This document shows, piece by piece, positions 61,995 through 64,000 of a stretch of 64,000 nt of DNA. Made by a program: the position numbers and the translations under genes. The stretch's first letter is position 1, and each line of letters opens with the position of its first letter. The DNA is from SG8-30 sp963695155 (GTDB lineage: Bacteria; Pseudomonadota; Gammaproteobacteria; Steroidobacterales; Steroidobacteraceae). The stretch spans positions 310,001-374,000 of the forward strand of contig CAVOGD010000007.1 in the NCBI GenBank assembly GCA_963695155.1, given 5' to 3'. Below the pieces are notes generated by a model, which worked only from the letters and a program-made list of their open reading frames with translations, was not told the DNA's origin and did no database searches.

Positions 61995-63175
61995 GGCACA
62001 CCCCTGGCCGGCGGCACGCGGCCGGATGACATGACCTCGTGGTGCACGCGCAGGAGCAGGCCGATCCACGCCAGCGTGACCAGCAGGCTCGAGCGGCCGT
62101 AGGACATGAGCGGCAGCGTGAGGCCCTTGGTCGGCAGCAGGCCCATGTTGACGCCGACGTTGATGAAGGCCTGCAGACCCAGCCAGACGCCGAAGGCCGC
62201 GGCCATGAACGCGTGGAACGGCATGCCGGCCTCGGCCGCCAGCCGCGACAGGCGCAGGCTGCGCAGCACCAGCACCAGGAACAGCAGCAGGACGCCGACC
62301 ACGCCGACCATCCCCAGTTCCTCGGCCAGCACCGCGAACAGGAAGTCGGTGTGGGCCTCGGGCAGGTAGAACAGTTTCTGCACGCTGGAACCGAGCCCGA
62401 CCCCGAACCACTCGCCGCGGCCGATCGCGATCAGCGACTGGGTGAGCTGGAAGCCGCTGTTGAACGGGTCGGCCCACGGGTCGAGGAACGCGGTGACCCG
62501 CCGCCACCGGTAGTCCGACAGCATGGACAGCGCCGCCACGCTGGCGGCGCCGACCGCCAGCACGACGAGCACGTCGCGCAGGCGGGCGCCCGCCAGGAAC
62601 AGCACGGCGACGCCGGTGGCCAGCAGCACGATGGCGGCGCCGAGGTCCGGCTCGAACAGCAGCAGCAGCGCCGCGGCGCCCAGCACCGCGAGCGGCTTGA
62701 AGAAGCCCTGCCATGAACTCGCCAGCTCGCCCTGGTGGCGCACGGCATAGGCCGCCACGTAGGCGAGCAGCGCGACCCGCGCCAGCTCCGACGGCTGGAA
62801 GTTGAGCGGGCCGATGCGCAGCCAGCGGCGACTGCCGTTCACCTCGTGCCCCACCCAGGGCAGCAGCACCAGCAGCAGCAGTCCGAAGGAGACCGCCAGC
62901 AGCAGCGGCGCCGCCTTCTCCCACAGCGACATGGGCACCGCCAGCAGCGCCGCGGCGCACAGCAGTCCCAGCACGGCGGACAGCAGTTGCCGCTCGAGGA
63001 AGAACAGCGGGTCGCCGGCCTGGCGTTCGGCCAGCGTCACCGACGCCGACGTCATCATCACCAGCCCGAGCAGCAGCAGGCCCAGCGTGGCCGCGACCAG
63101 CACCGGGTCCAGCGACAGGCGCGGCTGGCGGCCCGCCGAGCGTGAGTAGGCGAGTTCCGCGCTGGCGCCGATCAC
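61991..63175 (-). CDS. ftsW: Lipid II polymerase FtsW
   Basis: 394 residues from GTG 63175, overlapping the murD stop (GTGA). SEDS-family glycosyltransferase of the septum. About ten membrane helices; landmarks are GHEVNGSRRWLRIGPLNFQPSELARVALLAYVAAY, LLEPDLGA-like LLFEPDLGAAIVLLATG (catalytic Asp), and the C-terminal GLLPTKGLTLPLMSYGRSSLL. A long, Ser/Ala-rich N-terminus (VIGASAELAYSRSAGRQPRLSLDPV) precedes helix one. Confidence 0.96.
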   Translation of the reverse strand: MIGASAELAYSRSAGRQPRLSLDPVLVAATLGLLLLGLVMMTSASVTLAERQAGDPLFFLERQLLSAVLGLLCAAALLAVPMSLWEKAAPLLLAVSFGLLLLVLLPWVGHEVNGSRRWLRIGPLNFQPSELARVALLAYVAAYAVRHQGELASSWQGFFKPLAVLGAAALLLLFEPDLGAAIVLLATGVAVLFLAGARLRDVLVVLAVGAASVAALSMLSDYRWRRVTAFLDPWADPFNSGFQLTQSLIAIGRGEWFGVGLGSSVQKLFYLPEAHTDFLFAVLAEELGMVGVVGVLLLFLVLVLRSLRLSRLAAEAGMPFHAFMAAAFGVWLGLQAFINVGVNMGLLPTKGLTLPLMSYGRSSLLVTLAWIGLLLRVHHEVMSSGRVPPARGVP

Positions 63176-64000
63176 GGGCCGGCTCCCAGCACGGCATCCC
63201 GGAACACCTCGCCGCGATGCGTATAGTCGCGGAACATGTCGAGGCTCGCACAGGCGGGTGACAGCAGGACGGTGTCGCCCGCCCGCGCGAGGCCGCGCGC
63301 CACGGCCACCGCTGCCTCGAGCGAGCGGGCGTATTCGAGGGCGCAGACCCCCTCGAGCGCCGCGGCCACCCGGCCGGCGTCGCGGCCGATCAGCACGCAG
63401 CAACGGACCTTGCCGCGCAGCGCGCCGGCCAGCGGCGCGAAGTCCTGGCCCTTGCCGTCGCCGCCGGCGATCAGCAGCAGCGGCCCGGGCAGGCCGGCGA
63501 CCGCCGCCAGCGTCGAGCCGACATTGGTGGCCTTGGAGTCGTTGATCCAGCGTACGCCGTCGCGGTCCGCCACCACGTTCATGCGGTGCGCAAGCCCCGC
63601 GAAGGTGCGCAGGGCTTCCAGTACGGCGGCGCGCGGCAGCCCGCAGGCGTCGGCCAGCGCCAGCGCGGCCAGCGCATTGGCCGCGTTGTGGCGGCCGGCG
63701 ATCTGCAGTTCCGCGGTCGGCAGCAACGGCTCGCCCGCCGCCGCCAGCCACGTCGCACCCGACTGGTCGAGCAACGCATAGTCCGCATCGCTGCGCACGA
63801 TGCTGAAGCCGGTCACGCGCTGGCCCGGGCGTGGCATCCGGCAGACCAGTTCATCGTCGAGGTTGACCACGGCGACCGGGCACTGGTCGAAGATGCGCGC
63901 CTTGGCGGCGCCGTACTCGGCCAGGTCGGCGTAGCGGTCCATGTGGTCGGGCGTGAGGTTCAGCACGGTCGCCGCCTCGAGCTGCAGCGAGCGCGTCGTC
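63172..64000 (-). CDS. murD: UDP-N-acetylmuramoylalanine-D-glutamate ligase (5' end off window)
   Basis: About 275 C-terminal residues; the start lies beyond the window. Adds D-Glu to UDP-MurNAc-Ala. Visible motifs: the central LNLTPDHMDRYADLAEYGAAKARIF, AGRHNAANALAALALADACG, WINDSKATNVGSTLAAVAG (the NDSKATN signature) and the C-terminal LLSPACASLDMFRDYTHRGEVF. Coupled to ftsW by GTGA. Confidence 0.96.
   Translation of the reverse strand, partial: TTRSLQLEAATVLNLTPDHMDRYADLAEYGAAKARIFDQCPVAVVNLDDELVCRMPRPGQRVTGFSIVRSDADYALLDQSGATWLAAAGEPLLPTAELQIAGRHNAANALAALALADACGLPRAAVLEALRTFAGLAHRMNVVADRDGVRWINDSKATNVGSTLAAVAGLPGPLLLIAGGDGKGQDFAPLAGALRGKVRCCVLIGRDAGRVAAALEGVCALEYARSLEAAVAVARGLARAGDTVLLSPACASLDMFRDYTHRGEVFRDAVLGAGP

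Overview
The window is one gene-dense stretch of a high-GC gammaproteobacterial chromosome. Three conserved neighbourhoods support this: recA-recX-alaS-lysC-csrA-tRNA-Ser-tRNA-Arg, the type IV pilus block pilS-pilR-pilA-pilB-pilC-pilD-coaE-zapD-yacG, and the division/cell-wall (dcw) block murD-ftsW-murG-murC-murB-ddl-ftsQ-ftsA-ftsZ-lpxC followed by an M23 peptidase, secA and a Nudix protein. Gene content and base composition would suit a Xanthomonadales/Steroidobacterales/Nevskiales-like lineage, but that is an impression; no 16S gene or other decisive marker is present.

Layout. 1-5642 (minus strand) is an apparent operon: an 11-heme cytochrome c fused to a membrane cytochrome b (CbcL-like architecture), a heme-motif sensor kinase with a Cys-rich insertion inside its ATPase domain, and two response regulators carrying glycine-cleavage-H-like domains that lack the lipoyl lysine. 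5643-7793 is a small, visibly more A/T-rich accessory segment (a methyltransferase and an exported NTF2-like protein) lying against the 3' end of tRNA-Arg, with a partial copy of that tRNA end at its far side. 7794-13795 is the tRNA/csrA/lysC/alaS/recX/recA block. 13896-28529 holds repair and housekeeping genes: thpR, pncC, an enoyl-CoA hydratase, mutS, sodB, aspS, clpB, a ZIP transporter, pgeF and rluD. 28593-33211 has bamD, nadE and sucCD. 33414-43057 is the pilus block, with a near-ideal sigma-54 promoter for pilA directly after the PilS-PilR system. 43210-47729 has two divergent S9 peptidases. 47756-64000 has nudix, secA, the M23 peptidase, dciA, lpxC and the dcw cluster, ending inside murD.

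Two cross-cutting features matter to anyone using this annotation. First, a palindromic repeat family with core GGGGTC(A/T)GACCCC occurs at four places. One copy (18405-18520) sits inside the 3' end of mutS, flanked by a 5-bp direct repeat CTGGA; removing the copy plus one CTGGA restores a full-length 851-residue MutS frame. A second copy supplies the last 17 codons of the neighbouring hydrolase. Second, five conserved genes (aspS, clpB, pilB, secA and the M23 peptidase) are each broken by exactly one extra base. Because several of these are essential, sequence error is the likeliest cause, and the five are annotated as full-length genes with a frameshift.

The best candidate for an undescribed system is the redox-signalling operon at 1-5642.
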